The translations under genes and the position numbers were made by a program. Below the pieces are notes generated by a model. That model did no database searches and was not told the DNA's origin. It saw only the letters and a list, made by a program, of their open reading frames with translations. From Paenibacillus lacisoli (lineage in GTDB: Bacteria; Bacillota; Bacilli; Paenibacillales; Paenibacillaceae): a stretch of 64,000 nt of DNA. The stretch's first letter is position 1; every line of letters starts with the position of its first letter. Location of the stretch: the NCBI RefSeq assembly GCF_030580655.1, contig NZ_JAUQTB010000002.1:248001-312000 (forward strand), written 5' to 3'. Below are positions 25,249-34,873 of the stretch, piece after piece.

Positions 25249-26130
25249 TTATGCCTGGTCTATTAATTTCCGAATAAATTGCTCTTCTTCCCCGCTTGGC
25301 GGCACAAGCGGCAGTCTGACGCTGCCGACATTCAAACCGCGCAATGTCAAAGCATATTTAACCGCAACGGGATTCGGAAGCGGGTCGGGACACTCAAACA
25401 GCCCCTTGAAGATCGGATGGAGCTTCTGATGAATCTTCACGGCGTCAAGGCTGTCCCCGCCAAAGAAGGCCTGAATCATCTTCTTCATGTCCTTGCCTAC
25501 AATATGACTGGCAACACTGATCACGCCATAGGCGCCGACAGACATCGCCGGAAGTGCTGAGGCATCATCACCTGAGTAAACGCGGAAGCCTTCAGGCGCT
25601 TCTGCAGCAATACGCGTTACTTGATCGGTTGCTGCGCATTCCTTAGTTGCGGCAATGTTGCTGATTTGGGCAAGACGCAGCGTGGTTGCAGCGCTCAAGC
25701 TGGCTCCGGTCCGGCCGGGCACATTGTAAAGGATGCAGGGCAGTGAGGTGGCATTAGCGATGCTCTCAAAATGCCGGTACATGCCTTCCTGATTGGGCTT
25801 GTTATAATAAGGAACGACCAGCAGCACGCCATCGGCGCCTGCCAGTTCCGCTTCCTTCGTCAAGTGAACCGAATGCTTGGTATTGTTGCTGCCGGTACCT
25901 GCAATAATTTTGCATCGTCCTGCTGCATGCTTAACACTGAATTTGAACAATTCCATTTTCTCTTCGTCGCTTAGTGTTGGTGATTCTCCAGTGGTGCCGG
26001 ATACAACGATCGAATCCGTCTGCTGTTCCTCTATCAGATAATCGATCAACTTGGACGTTTGTTCCCAGTCAATCTCACCTTGGTCGTTAAAGGGGGTTAC
26101 CATCGCTGTGATCAGTCTTCCGAAATCCAA
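25249..26130 (-). CDS. dapA: 4-hydroxy-tetrahydrodipicolinate synthase
   Basis: Condenses pyruvate with aspartate semialdehyde, the branch to lysine, diaminopimelate and dipicolinate. TIM-barrel enzyme of 293 residues with SGTTGESPTLS, the catalytic tyrosine in ILYNVPGRTG and the Schiff-base lysine in AATKECAATDQ. The longest frame begins with ATG 26148, but its codons 3-4 are the SD GGAGGA; the TTG at 26130 (MDFGRLITAMVTPF) is at correct spacing and fits family N-termini. It follows dapG by 57 bases, and the pair supplies precursor to SpoVFA/B just upstream. Confidence 0.96.
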   Translation of the reverse strand: MDFGRLITAMVTPFNDQGEIDWEQTSKLIDYLIEEQQTDSIVVSGTTGESPTLSDEEKMELFKFSVKHAAGRCKIIAGTGSNNTKHSVHLTKEAELAGADGVLLVVPYYNKPNQEGMYRHFESIANATSLPCILYNVPGRTGASLSAATTLRLAQISNIAATKECAATDQVTRIAAEAPEGFRVYSGDDASALPAMSVGAYGVISVASHIVGKDMKKMIQAFFGGDSLDAVKIHQKLHPIFKGLFECPDPLPNPVAVKYALTLRGLNVGSVRLPLVPPSGEEEQFIRKLIDQA

Positions 26131-26187
26131 CCTAATTCCTCCGTTCATGCAAAACCCTCTGCCTTCCTATTCAACTAGAATGTCTAA

Positions 26188-27405
26188 TTAACGATGCAGT
26201 TCAAATTTAGCATGCAGCGCGCGCAGTGCCTGTACCATGTCTTCCTTTCGTACCAATACCCAGATTGTCGTGTTCGAGTCGGCAGACTGCAGAATCTGTA
26301 CTCCCGCATTGGTGAGGGATTCCACAATCTGCGCCATAATTCCCGGCACACCGTTAATTCCGCCGCCAATTACAGATACCTTCGCACATCCGGACAACGC
26401 TTTGGGAACAAGCCCCTGCTGCTCCAGGACGGTTACCGCCTTGTCAGCATCACTGTCGAACACCGTATACACCGCTCCGGACGGGGTTACATTAATAAAA
26501 TCTACGCTGATTCCGTGCTCAGCCATCGTTTTGAATACCTTCAGCTGAAGGTTATCCGTGCCGCTCTCGGATTCCACCGTGATTTGGGTAACTCCGCCTA
26601 CATGAGCAATACCGGTTACAAAACGATCGAGAATACCTGTCTGGACATCCCTAAAGCCTTCAGGATGCGTAACGAGCGTGCCTTCCCCTTCACTAAAGGT
26701 TGAGCGTACGCGAACAGGAACCCGAGCCTGCATGGCAATCTCAACCGCACGAGGATGAATGACCTTCGCCCCATGATAAGCCATATTGCAAATTTCAGCG
26801 TAGCTGACAACCCGCAGCGGCTTTGCATCTTCCACAATACGCGGATCGGCCGTTAGTATACCGTCTACATCCGTATAGATATCAACGACATCGGCTTTGA
26901 GAGCTGCGCCGAGCGCTGTTGCCGATGTGTCGCTGCCCCCTCTGCCAAGGGTTGTAAAATCACCCGACTCACTCTGTCCCTGAAAACCGGTGACAATCAC
27001 CACCTGATGGGACTTCAATTCTTCCAATACACGATCCGGTCGAACGTCTACAATACGTGCATTACCGAATTGATCATCTGTAATGAATCCGGCTTGAGCC
27101 CCTGTCAGCACGGTCGATGAAATGCCTTCACTACCGAGCAGGCTGCACAGCGTAGATGCCGATATGATTTCACCACAGCACAGCAGTAAATCCCTTTCGC
27201 GTGCAGGGAGGCTGTTCCCGTTGTCCGCCGCCCATTGCAGCAGCGTATCCGTGGCATAAGGCTCCCCTTTCCTTCCCATCGCTGAAACAACCACCACCAA
27301 TTGCTGCTGGTGATCCAATTCGCGCTGAATATGACGAATGACATGTTCCCTTGCCTCTGGTGTCGAAAGGGATGTGCCGCCGAATTTCTGTACTAAAATA
27401 CCCAT
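26188..27405 (-). CDS. dapG: Aspartate kinase (DapG type)
   Basis: Aspartokinase of 405 residues that phosphorylates aspartate at the head of the lysine/DAP/threonine pathway. The kinase domain starts with VQKFGGTSLS and contains TLGRGGSDTSATALGAAL and DIYTDVDG; two C-terminal ACT domains (ITVESESGTDNLQLKVF, KVSVIGGGINGVPG) give allosteric control. Length and position match B. subtilis DapG, the diaminopimelate-inhibited isoenzyme. The ATG at 27405 follows TTGGAGG. Upstream lie spoVFA-spoVFB, but the asd gene that separates spoVFB and dapG in B. subtilis is absent; only 124 non-coding bases remain. Confidence 0.96.
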   Translation of the reverse strand: MGILVQKFGGTSLSTPEAREHVIRHIQRELDHQQQLVVVVSAMGRKGEPYATDTLLQWAADNGNSLPARERDLLLCCGEIISASTLCSLLGSEGISSTVLTGAQAGFITDDQFGNARIVDVRPDRVLEELKSHQVVIVTGFQGQSESGDFTTLGRGGSDTSATALGAALKADVVDIYTDVDGILTADPRIVEDAKPLRVVSYAEICNMAYHGAKVIHPRAVEIAMQARVPVRVRSTFSEGEGTLVTHPEGFRDVQTGILDRFVTGIAHVGGVTQITVESESGTDNLQLKVFKTMAEHGISVDFINVTPSGAVYTVFDSDADKAVTVLEQQGLVPKALSGCAKVSVIGGGINGVPGIMAQIVESLTNAGVQILQSADSNTTIWVLVRKEDMVQALRALHAKFELHR

Positions 27406-27529
27406 TGTTTTTCCTCCAACATTCTCTCTTCAGCCCAACTCTTCCGGTAACTCTCTCCTTCTGAGAACCAATACTATTCTGAAAGCACCCGCGCCAATCA
27501 GGCAGTCGGATGCTTCGCAGGTTTGATCA

Positions 27530-28120
27530 TTATGAAAATCGAGAGACCAGCATCGGCTGAATTTGCCTGCCCTCAAGCGCTGCATAAGCCGTCTCGGGGA
27601 TCAACTCCATCTGAGCCACCAGCGAGTTGGGCTTCTTTTGCGGATTATCCTGTCCGTAAGGAACAAAATAAATATGTTTGGCTACCAGCAGCTTAGCTAT
27701 ATTAGCCGCGTTTAATCCTAGCCCGTCATTTGTTGAAATAGCGAGAACAAGCGGACGCTGGTTGCGCATATGAGCCTTCGCCGCCATCAGCACAGGACTG
27801 TCAGTCATGGCGTTGGCCAGCTTGCTTGTTGTATTGCCTGTGCAAGGCGCAATCACAAGCACATCCATCACGTTGGACGGACCCAGCGGTTCAGCCTCGA
27901 CAATTGTTGAAATAATATCATTCCCTGTTATATCTTTCAACTGTTTTTGCCAGTCTTGAGCCGCGCCGAAGCGGGTATTGGTTGTTAATACCGAATTGGA
28001 AATAATCGGTATGACCTTAGCCCCTTCATCTACAAAACGTTTAATTACAGGCATAACCTCTTCAAATGTGCAGTGGGAGCCCGTAATCGCATAGCCTACC
28101 GTTTTACCCTGCCAATTCAT
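27530..28120 (-). CDS. spoVFB: Dipicolinate synthase subunit B
   Basis: Flavoprotein-like subunit (196 residues, flavodoxin/decarboxylase fold) of the enzyme that makes dipicolinic acid in the mother cell. Recognised by MNWQGKTVGYAITGSHCTF at the start, LGPSNVMDVLVIAPCTGNT and IYFVPYGQDNPQKKPNSLV. The ATG at 28120 overlaps the spoVFA stop by 4 bases and is preceded by GGAGGGATGGGG, so the two subunits are translationally coupled. DapA product, from the same locus, is its substrate pool. Confidence 0.96.
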   Translation of the reverse strand: MNWQGKTVGYAITGSHCTFEEVMPVIKRFVDEGAKVIPIISNSVLTTNTRFGAAQDWQKQLKDITGNDIISTIVEAEPLGPSNVMDVLVIAPCTGNTTSKLANAMTDSPVLMAAKAHMRNQRPLVLAISTNDGLGLNAANIAKLLVAKHIYFVPYGQDNPQKKPNSLVAQMELIPETAYAALEGRQIQPMLVSRFS

Positions 28121-29016
28121 TCCCCATCCCTCCGAATCTTCTCATCTTCCAGCAGCAGCTGTACCAGCGTATTCGCAATGATGACACCAGCCGTCTTGGG
28201 AGCCACGATTCCGGGAAGTCCGGGAGCCAGTATGGCCTTGATGCCGCGCTTGTCGGCATAGCGGAAATCGCACCCTCCTGGAGCGGAGGCAAGGTCGATA
28301 ATGACTGCCCTTTGGGGCATCTTGGATAGGATTTGTGCTGTGATTATCATAGTCGGAATTGTGTTAAAAAGCAAGTCAACCTCACTCGCCTGAACAGCCA
28401 AATCCCTTGTCATAAAAGGGTTCCAGCCCATCTCGAGCGCTCTCGCTGCATCCGCTTCCCGCCTTACGCCAACCCTGACATCAGCTCCCAGTCCCTGCAG
28501 GGTCCTCGCCATGGTAAATCCCGTCCGTCCCATACCGAGCACAATGCATTTGGATCCATGGATTGTAAAGTCCGTGTTCTGGATCGCCATCATGACCGCG
28601 CCTTCTGCCGTCGGAATCGAGTTATAAATGGCTACATCATCACGCTCCAGCAGCTCGACAAGCTTAACCTTGTATTTACCGGCAAGTTCCCGCAGAAATC
28701 CCCGTGCCATTCCCGTATAAACGACGCTTCCTTCCGGAAGTGCTGCGATATGCTCATCCAGCAGCTGCAGCGGAAATTCAGAAAAAACAGCATTAATGTT
28801 ACCTTGATCGTCACACCCGACGACCGGCAGCACCAATGCATCTGTCTCCCGCATGAGCTGGACCGTCAGTTCCTCCCGCACGGCACCAGGCAGATGATTC
28901 TGAAGCCGGTCGAAACCGGTGATCGTTACTGCGGCATCCATTTCCAGACATTTGCGTATGACTTCAATCTGCCTCGCATCTCCGCCCAGAACCGTGATGC
29001 GGATCCCTGTTAGCAT
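28117..29016 (-). CDS. spoVFA: Dipicolinate synthase subunit A
   Basis: Rossmann-fold subunit of 299 residues, close to the B. subtilis length. It oxidises the DapA product to dipicolinate during spore maturation. An N-terminal MLTGIRITVLGGDARQIEV and a central NAD(P)-binding GMGRTGFTMARTLQGLGADV are visible. The frame runs to 29052 but AAGGGGTGA positions the ATG at 29016. A sigma-K-like promoter candidate lies about 35-60 bases upstream, directly after the dut terminator. Confidence 0.95.
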   Translation of the reverse strand: MLTGIRITVLGGDARQIEVIRKCLEMDAAVTITGFDRLQNHLPGAVREELTVQLMRETDALVLPVVGCDDQGNINAVFSEFPLQLLDEHIAALPEGSVVYTGMARGFLRELAGKYKVKLVELLERDDVAIYNSIPTAEGAVMMAIQNTDFTIHGSKCIVLGMGRTGFTMARTLQGLGADVRVGVRREADAARALEMGWNPFMTRDLAVQASEVDLLFNTIPTMIITAQILSKMPQRAVIIDLASAPGGCDFRYADKRGIKAILAPGLPGIVAPKTAGVIIANTLVQLLLEDEKIRRDGE

Positions 29017-29051
29017 CAGGATGTCACCCCTTCCCGAGTCACTGTATGCCA

Positions 29052-29078
29052 CATCTTATGCAGGCGGGCGCCGGGGGT
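29052..29078 (-). promoter_or_regulatory. Sigma-K-like promoter candidate for spoVFA-spoVFB
   Basis: The minus strand has AC (29077-29078), a 16-base spacer and CATAAGATG (29052-29060), one mismatch from the sigma-K -10 CATAnnnTA. spoVFA is a sigma-K gene in B. subtilis. The short motif makes chance matches likely. Confidence 0.35.
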
Positions 29079-29091
29079 GATTGACAGCCAC

Positions 29092-29122
29092 AAAAAAACC
29101 ATCTCTCGTGGAGAGATGGTTC
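29092..29122 (-). terminator. Intrinsic terminator after dut
   Basis: AACCATCTCTC / GAGATGGTT stem followed by seven T residues on the minus strand. It separates dut from the dipicolinate operon. Confidence 0.9.
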
Positions 29123-29174
29123 TCGGGTATCTATTTTCCTAAGGAATCTTATATTGGGTTTGATTTTGGTTCTG

Positions 29175-29621
29175 CTATTTGCCGGTATGGCCGAAGCCGC
29201 CTGCGCCGCGGACGCTGTCGCTGAGAACCTCAACCGGTACAAACTCTATGGCAGGCACGGTCTGGAACACCATTTGGGCAATGCGCTCGCCTCTGGAGAT
29301 CACGAAAGTCTCCTGCCCCAGATTGATCAACAGCACCTTCACTTCGCCCCGGTAATCGGCATCAATCGTCCCCGGGCTGTTCAGACAGGTGATTCCGTGC
29401 TTGTATGCCAGACCGCTGCGCGGACGGATCTGGGCTTCCAGTCCGGCCGGCATAGCCATCGCAAAACCCGTCGGAATGAGCCTACGCTGACCTGGCTCGA
29501 GCGCAAGATCTTCTGTTACAGCTGCATGCAGATCAAAGCCTGCAGCAAGCTCAGACATCTGACGGGGCAGCTCGATGTCCTCATTGCCTTCCAGACGCTT
29601 AATTTCCACGGAGTACGACAA
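29175..29621 (-). CDS. dut: dUTP diphosphatase
   Basis: Trimeric dUTPase of 148 residues that hydrolyses dUTP to dUMP. Motifs: [36 protein letters not shown] (uridine-binding hairpin), RIAQMVFQ and the C-terminal P-loop-like [11 protein letters not shown], all intact. The frame starts at ATG 29627, but that codon touches the SD AAGGAGGG; TTG 29621 ([10 protein letters not shown]) lies 7 bases downstream and is preferred. It overlaps the 3' end of mlpA by 23 bases, so the two are co-translated. The ymxH gene found between them in B. subtilis is missing. Confidence 0.96.
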   Translation of the reverse strand: MSYSVEIKRLEGNEDIELPRQMSELAAGFDLHAAVTEDLALEPGQRRLIPTGFAMAMPAGLEAQIRPRSGLAYKHGITCLNSPGTIDADYRGEVKVLLINLGQETFVISRGERIAQMVFQTVPAIEFVPVEVLSDSVRGAGGFGHTGK

Positions 29622-30864
29622 GCTCATCCCTCCTTACATCCGAGATGGCTTTGTCCGAGGAGCCCACCATGGACAAGGCAAAAGGAGCCGCAAACATCTG
29701 ATTAAGCACAGCATCCACATCAGCCATGGTCACTTTTTCAATGTTCTCGATCATTTGATCCAGTGTATAGTGTCGGCCCAGCATAAGTTCATTTTTGCCC
29801 AGACGGTTCATACGGCTGCCCGTGCTTTCGAGACTAAGGATAAGACTGCCCTTCAGCTGCTCTTTGCCCTTGCGGATCTCGCTCTCTGTCAGACCGTTCA
29901 CTGCCACATCATGCAGCAGCTCTTTCGTCAAATCGAGCACATCCCGGGTCTGCTTGGGCGCAGTTCCTGCATAGATGGTGAACAGACCGCTGTCCGCATG
30001 AGAGCTGTGGTAGGAATAAACGGAGTATGCTAAGCCGCGCTTCTCGCGAATTTCCTGGAACAGTCTGGAGCTCATACCGCCCCCGATTGCGTTATTCAGC
30101 AGAACCATGGCGTACTGCTTGTCATGTCCGATGGCAAGGCCAGGGAACGACATACATATATGATTCTGCTCGGTTTTTTTCTTATGGAACAGTAAATCAC
30201 CATGAAAATCAGGAACTTCCAGCATTCCCGTGCTGCCATGGACGTCAAAATGACCAAAGTATTTTTCCAGCAGTTCAATTAATTCATCGTTGATGTTGCC
30301 TGCAACACTGATGACCGTATTCTCGATCGTATAATGGTGGTTCATATATTCTCTAAGATGCGTGGCATTCATCGGCGCGAGCCGCTCTTCTGTCCCGAGA
30401 ATAGAATATGCCAGCGGATGGTCTCCATAGGCGGCACGTGAAACCAGGTCGTGAACCAGATCATCCGGAGTATCCTCGTACATGGAGATCTCTTCGAGAA
30501 TTACGTTTTTCTCCTTTGCCAGCTCGGTCTCATCAAGCTGAGAATGGAAAAACATGTCAGACAGCACATCTACAGCTATCGGCAGATGCTCATCCAGCAC
30601 CTTGGCATAGTAACAGGTGTATTCCTTTGATGTAAATGCATTAACATTACCGCCGATCGCATCGAATTGCTCTGCGATGGCTTTAGCGTCATAACGTTCG
30701 GTTCCTTTAAACATCATGTGCTCGATAAAATGAGAGATTCCGTTGACGACCGGCTCTTCGTTACGTGAGCCTGTCTTGACCCAAATACCGAAGGATACGG
30801 AACGGCAGGTCGGAATTTTCTCCATGACCACTCTCAGGCCATTTTTTAACTGAATTTTTTCCAC
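29599..30864 (-). CDS. mlpA: M16 zinc peptidase MlpA
   Basis: Processing-peptidase-like M16 enzyme of 421 residues. The zinc motif HFIEH is intact ([18 protein letters not shown]), as are [20 protein letters not shown] and the C-terminal [14 protein letters not shown]. subtilis MlpA influences extracellular protease expression; the substrate is unknown. The GTG at 30864 follows GGAGGG. It lies between ylxY and dut, as in B. subtilis. Together with YmfF and YmfH, three M16 proteins are encoded within 15 kb. Confidence 0.95.
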   Translation of the reverse strand: MEKIQLKNGLRVVMEKIPTCRSVSFGIWVKTGSRNEEPVVNGISHFIEHMMFKGTERYDAKAIAEQFDAIGGNVNAFTSKEYTCYYAKVLDEHLPIAVDVLSDMFFHSQLDETELAKEKNVILEEISMYEDTPDDLVHDLVSRAAYGDHPLAYSILGTEERLAPMNATHLREYMNHHYTIENTVISVAGNINDELIELLEKYFGHFDVHGSTGMLEVPDFHGDLLFHKKKTEQNHICMSFPGLAIGHDKQYAMVLLNNAIGGGMSSRLFQEIREKRGLAYSVYSYHSSHADSGLFTIYAGTAPKQTRDVLDLTKELLHDVAVNGLTESEIRKGKEQLKGSLILSLESTGSRMNRLGKNELMLGRHYTLDQMIENIEKVTMADVDAVLNQMFAAPFALSMVGSSDKAISDVRRDELVVLRGN

Positions 30865-30987
30865 GAATTGGCCCTCCTAGAACTATTGCAGTATCAGCAC
30901 TCTGCATCAATCAAACAGGTCGAAAGAGGCAAGAGGCCAGCTTATGATCATTTACCCTGAAATTTCATCCTATCAGAAAATGCCTGC

Positions 30988-32001
30988 TCACTCAACCGCA
31001 GATGCTTCCACTCTCGCTGAAGACAAAGTCTCGCTCACAGTCCCCAGCTTGAGACCCTTTTTCTTGATGGCATCAATCATGCCTCGAAGTGCTGCTGAAG
31101 AAGAATCTGTCGGGTGCATCAGGATGAGTGAACCTGGCTCAACTCCCTTAGCAATCTTTGCAACAACAGATGACGGATCAGGATGCTTCCAGTCCACCGT
31201 ATCCAGGGTCCACAGCACTGTTCGGAGTCCTAACTCGGCGGCAATATCAACCGTAGCCTGATTAAAGTCACCGGAAGGCGGCGCGAACCATTTGTTATCC
31301 ACGCCCAGAGTATCTTTTAACAGCTGCTGGGTCTTCTGGATCTCCTGAACAGCTCGGGAGCGGCTGACACGGCTCATGTTCGGGTGACTGTACGCATGGT
31401 TCTCCATCTCATGGCCGCGGCTCTGGATCTGTTTTGCTATCTCCGGATATTTGCGGAGCCAGCTTCCATCCAGGAAGAACGTCGCTTTTACCTGCTCCCG
31501 GTCAAGCACATTCAGCATAGGTTCGATGTACTCATTGCCCCAGGCCACATTAATCATCAAAGAGACCATCGGCTTCTTCGGGTTTCCCCGGTAAGTCGGC
31601 TCTGCCCCCAGATCCTTCAGGCTGGTCTTTGGCTCAATCTCCCGGTAAATGTACGATATCGGCTCGCCCGCCTTGACTGCCTTCTCTACAGCCTGACGGT
31701 AGGTCGCCTCTACATCGACTTCCCTGCCATTATAGCCAGGGATGGCCTTCCAAACCCTGTCCACGACCGCATCTACCGGTTCAATCCGCCGCTTGGCTGC
31801 TTCATTCTGAATGGAAGCCAAAAGCGCTTCATTCTTGGATTGTTCCTGTACACCGCTCTCCGCTTGCAGCAGTACGGTCGGCACAACATCTCCCTGCGCG
31901 GTGCGTACCGAATTTGCGTACTCTCGTACTCCGCCGAAGTAGCCGATCACCAGTGCAGCTGACACCCCGGCGACAATCGTTCCCCACTTTCTTCCCCTCA
32001 T
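30988..32001 (-). CDS. ylxY: Polysaccharide deacetylase-like protein YlxY, degenerate metal site
   Basis: NodB-homology protein of 337 residues with an N-terminal membrane/signal segment (GTIVAGVSAALVIGYFGG). The deacetylase fold is clear (KATFFLDGSWLRKYPEI, GHEMENHAYSHPNMS, WFAPPSGDFNQ, LILMHPT). However, the catalytic/metal Asp-Asp motif (usually TFDDG) is replaced by NVAWGNEY. The HxxxH motif survives, so zinc may bind weakly; classical deacetylase activity is doubtful. Position after pnp matches B. subtilis YlxY. The start is uncertain: ATG 32001 after AAGGAT is preferred over ATG 32013 and 32037. Confidence 0.9.
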   Translation of the reverse strand: MRGRKWGTIVAGVSAALVIGYFGGVREYANSVRTAQGDVVPTVLLQAESGVQEQSKNEALLASIQNEAAKRRIEPVDAVVDRVWKAIPGYNGREVDVEATYRQAVEKAVKAGEPISYIYREIEPKTSLKDLGAEPTYRGNPKKPMVSLMINVAWGNEYIEPMLNVLDREQVKATFFLDGSWLRKYPEIAKQIQSRGHEMENHAYSHPNMSRVSRSRAVQEIQKTQQLLKDTLGVDNKWFAPPSGDFNQATVDIAAELGLRTVLWTLDTVDWKHPDPSSVVAKIAKGVEPGSLILMHPTDSSSAALRGMIDAIKKKGLKLGTVSETLSSARVEASAVE

Positions 32002-32091
32002 GCAGGCTTTCATCCTTCCACATCCGTTTGTCCACATTTTATGAAGGAAGGATACAGCCTATGATCGATGTCTGGCAAAGTTCGTCCAAAA

Positions 32092-32126
32092 ATAAAAAAA
32101 GAGCCAGAATGTAATTTCTGCCTCTT
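32092..32126 (-). terminator. Intrinsic terminator after pnp
   Basis: AGAGGCAGAA and TTCTGGCTCT pair with one mismatch, followed by TTTTTTTATTTTT on the minus strand. Confidence 0.85.
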
Positions 32127-32155
32127 TGCTCTCTTGCTCTATGCTGTTGTGTGGA

Positions 32156-34258
32156 TTAGGAATTGGATGGAGCTTCTGCAGTCAAAACCGCTTTGCGTGA
32201 CAGGTTAACGCGGCCCTGCTGATCGATTTCCGTAACTTTAACCGTAATGGTATCTCCGATCGCAACCACATCTTCCACTTTTCCTACACGTTCTGTAGAC
32301 AGTTGGGAAATGTGCACAAGACCATCTTTGCCCGGCAAAATCTCAACAAACGCACCAAATTTCTCAATCCGTTTAACTGTACCTACGTAAATTTCGCCAA
32401 TGACAACTTCCTTGACAATGCCTTCGATAATGGAACGGGCTTTCTCGTTCATCTCCTGGTTGGAGGAAGCGATAAAGACACGGCCGTCCTGCTCGATATC
32501 AATTTTCACGCCGGTTTCTTCAATAATTTTATTGATGATTTTACCGCCGGCACCAATGACATCGCGGATTTTGTCCGGATTGATATGCATGGTGAGAATT
32601 TTAGGAGCATATTGGGACAATTGCTCTCTCGGCTTCTGAATAACTTCATTCATTTTGCCAAGGATAAACATCCGTCCTTCTCTTGCCTGACGCAGTGCTT
32701 CATTCAGGATCTGGCGGTCGATTCCGTCGATCTTGATATCCATCTGGATTGCTGTTACGCCTTCAGCAGTACCTGCAACCTTGAAGTCCATGTCGCCGAG
32801 ATGGTCTTCCATCCCTTGAATATCAGTCAGAATGGATACATGATCGGCATCCTTAATGAGACCCATTGCGATACCGGCAACCGGAGCTTTGATAGGTACA
32901 CCTGCATCCATCATGGCCAGCGTGCTTGCGCAAATACTTGCCTGGGATGTAGAGCCGTTCGATTCAATAACTTCGGATACAAGACGGATCGTGTAAGGGA
33001 AATCCGTTTCTGAAGGAATCACCTTGGACAATGCACGTTCGCCCAATGCGCCATGGCCGATTTCACGGCGTCCCGGCGGACGGAGCGGTCTAGCTTCACC
33101 TACACTGAACGGAGGGAAGTTATAGTGGTGCATAAAACGTTTGGTTTCTTCCGGATCAATGCCGTCCAGAATCTGGACGTCACCCAGCGCACCCAGTGTA
33201 CATACGCTAAGCGCCTGCGTTTGACCGCGTGTGAACAGACCTGAGCCGTGTGTGCGAGGCAGCAGACTGGTATCGCAGTCGATAGGACGGATCTCGTCCA
33301 ATTTACGTCCGTCAGGGCGCACTTTGTCATGAGTGATTAGACGGCGTACTTCTTCCTTGACGATATCGTAAAGAACTTCCTTGACGTCCTTCATCCATTC
33401 CGGTGTTTCGACATACAGATCAGCGAAATGAGCGATCGTGTCTTCATTAACTGCATCGATCGCTTCCTGGCGAGCATGTTTTTCCGCGATTTTAACAGCT
33501 TCAACCAGACGGCTGGCTGCATAAGCACGGACTTCACTGTTCACCTGATCATCAACAGCATGCAGTTTAACCTGCATTTTCTCTTTACCGGCAATCTCTA
33601 CCAGCTGTTCAATCACTTCAACAATATTTTTAATCTCGTCATGACCAAACATGATCGCTTCGAGCATCACTTCTTCAGGAACTTCATTCGCTTCCGCTTC
33701 CACCATCATGATGGCATCCTTTGTACCGGCAACCACGACATAGATGTCACTGGCTTCCTGCTGGGCAATATTCGGATTGATCACGAACTCACCATTCACG
33801 CGGCCAACAGCTACGCCGCCAATCGGTCCGTTAAAAGGTACATCGGAAATGCTCAGAGCAGCCGAAGTCCCGATCATCGCAGCAATCTCAGGCTCACAGT
33901 CCTGATCTACGCTCATCACCAGGTTGAGTACTTGTACATCATTACGGAATCCTTCCGGGAACAGCGGACGAATCGGACGGTCTGTCAGACGGCTTGCGAG
34001 AATGGCCTTCTCACTTGGTCTACCTTCACGCTTAATGAAACCTCCCGGAATTTTACCTACTGCATACAGACGTTCTTCATAGTTCACGGTAAGCGGGAAA
34101 AAATCCAAATCCTTCGGCTCGCTGGAAGCTGTTACGGTACACAAAATGACGGTTTCGCCGTAACGAACGGTGACTGCAGCGTTCGCCTGCTTCGCCAAAC
34201 GGCCTGTCTCCAGAATCAGAGGTCTGCCGCCCAGCTGCATTTCTACACGGTGTTCCAT
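32156..34258 (-). CDS. pnp: Polynucleotide phosphorylase
   Basis: 3'-5' phosphorolytic exoribonuclease of 700 residues. It has two RNase PH-like domains ([35 protein letters not shown]), a helical linker between them, a KH domain ([20 protein letters not shown]) and a C-terminal S1 domain ([20 protein letters not shown]). The ATG at 34258 follows GAAGGAGGG. rpsO lies upstream, the widely conserved rpsO-pnp pair, with two hairpin terminators in the gap, so pnp expression probably depends on readthrough or a weak local promoter. It works with RNase Y (rny) in mRNA turnover. Confidence 0.98.
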   Translation of the reverse strand: MEHRVEMQLGGRPLILETGRLAKQANAAVTVRYGETVILCTVTASSEPKDLDFFPLTVNYEERLYAVGKIPGGFIKREGRPSEKAILASRLTDRPIRPLFPEGFRNDVQVLNLVMSVDQDCEPEIAAMIGTSAALSISDVPFNGPIGGVAVGRVNGEFVINPNIAQQEASDIYVVVAGTKDAIMMVEAEANEVPEEVMLEAIMFGHDEIKNIVEVIEQLVEIAGKEKMQVKLHAVDDQVNSEVRAYAASRLVEAVKIAEKHARQEAIDAVNEDTIAHFADLYVETPEWMKDVKEVLYDIVKEEVRRLITHDKVRPDGRKLDEIRPIDCDTSLLPRTHGSGLFTRGQTQALSVCTLGALGDVQILDGIDPEETKRFMHHYNFPPFSVGEARPLRPPGRREIGHGALGERALSKVIPSETDFPYTIRLVSEVIESNGSTSQASICASTLAMMDAGVPIKAPVAGIAMGLIKDADHVSILTDIQGMEDHLGDMDFKVAGTAEGVTAIQMDIKIDGIDRQILNEALRQAREGRMFILGKMNEVIQKPREQLSQYAPKILTMHINPDKIRDVIGAGGKIINKIIEETGVKIDIEQDGRVFIASSNQEMNEKARSIIEGIVKEVVIGEIYVGTVKRIEKFGAFVEILPGKDGLVHISQLSTERVGKVEDVVAIGDTITVKVTEIDQQGRVNLSRKAVLTAEAPSNS

Positions 34259-34340
34259 GAAATCCCTCCTTCAATTCAATTTGTTATGTTTCTCCATCTA
34301 ACCAGTATTTCCTGCTTGACAATGATTCATAAAACTTTGC

Positions 34341-34365
34341 AAAAGAAAAGCTCCTTCCGGAGCTG
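34341..34365 (-). terminator. Second terminator between rpsO and pnp
   Basis: AGCTCC-GGAA-GGAGCT followed by TTTCTTTT on the minus strand. It is almost identical to the terminator at 55124-55145 in the tsf-pyrH gap. Confidence 0.8.
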
Positions 34366-34386
34366 AACCCTTTATACCCTTGTCTG

Positions 34387-34441
34387 AAAAAAGAACCCGG
34401 CTGCAGACCGACGTCCCTGACGGGACAGCGGGTGAACAACC
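34387..34441 (-). terminator. First terminator-like structure after rpsO
   Basis: On the minus strand an inner GTCCC-GTCA-GGGAC hairpin sits within an outer ACCCG.CTG / CAG.CCGGGT pairing, followed by TCTTTTTTC. This branched structure lies 30 bases past the rpsO stop. Confidence 0.6.
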
Positions 34442-34470
34442 AGGTTGCTTTTGGTACGAATCTGCGAAGA

Positions 34471-34740
34471 TTAACGACGCAGTCCGAGTTTTTCGATCAA
34501 AGCACTGTAACGTTTAACGTCAGTCTTCTTCAGGTAAGCCAAAAGCTTACGACGTTGACCAACCATTTTCAGCAATCCGCGACGGGAATGATGATCTTTC
34601 TTGTGCATACGGAAATGACTTTGCAGGTTAACAATGTTTTCCGTAAGGATAGCAATTTGCACTTCAGCAGAACCTGTATCAGATTCGTGCGAACGGTGCT
34701 CAGCGATCAGTTGTTGCTTGCGCTCTTGAGTCAATGCCAT
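34471..34740 (-). CDS. rpsO: 30S ribosomal protein S15
   Basis: S15 of 89 residues, the family standard ([56 protein letters not shown]). It binds the 16S rRNA central domain junction early in assembly and in many bacteria represses its own translation. The frame extends upstream to 34770, but GAAGGAGGTGA fixes the start at ATG 34740. It has its own promoter after ribF, a structured leader and a strong terminator zone before pnp. Confidence 0.98.
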   Translation of the reverse strand: MALTQERKQQLIAEHRSHESDTGSAEVQIAILTENIVNLQSHFRMHKKDHHSRRGLLKMVGQRRKLLAYLKKTDVKRYSALIEKLGLRR

Positions 34741-34834
34741 CCTGTTCACCTCCTTCATTATAATCGCCATTAGCCTCGTAGCCGCCGGTGAGAGCGGACA
34801 ACCAAGCTAAGGTTCACGTTGTGGAATCACAACG
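34741..34834 (-). promoter_or_regulatory. Structured leader of rpsO, probable S15 autoregulatory element
   Basis: The minus-strand leader starts with a perfect CGTTGTG-ATTC-CACAACG stem (34817-34834). A multi-helix fold follows: CCTTAGC (34806-34812) can pair with GCTAATGG near 34768-34775, enclosing a CCGC/GCGG helix. It ends at the SD. S15-responsive junctions of this general kind are known upstream of rpsO in Firmicutes; the fold was drawn by eye. Confidence 0.5.
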
Positions 34835-34840
34835 TTAGTT

Positions 34841-34870
34841 AGTATAGCACACTGGGCAGGACAAAGTAAA
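34841..34870 (-). promoter_or_regulatory. Sigma-A promoter for rpsO
   Basis: TTTACT (34865-34870), 18-base spacer, and extended -10 TGCTATACT (TATACT at 34841-34846) on the minus strand, directly after the ribF stop. Confidence 0.6.
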
Positions 34871-34873
34871 CCT

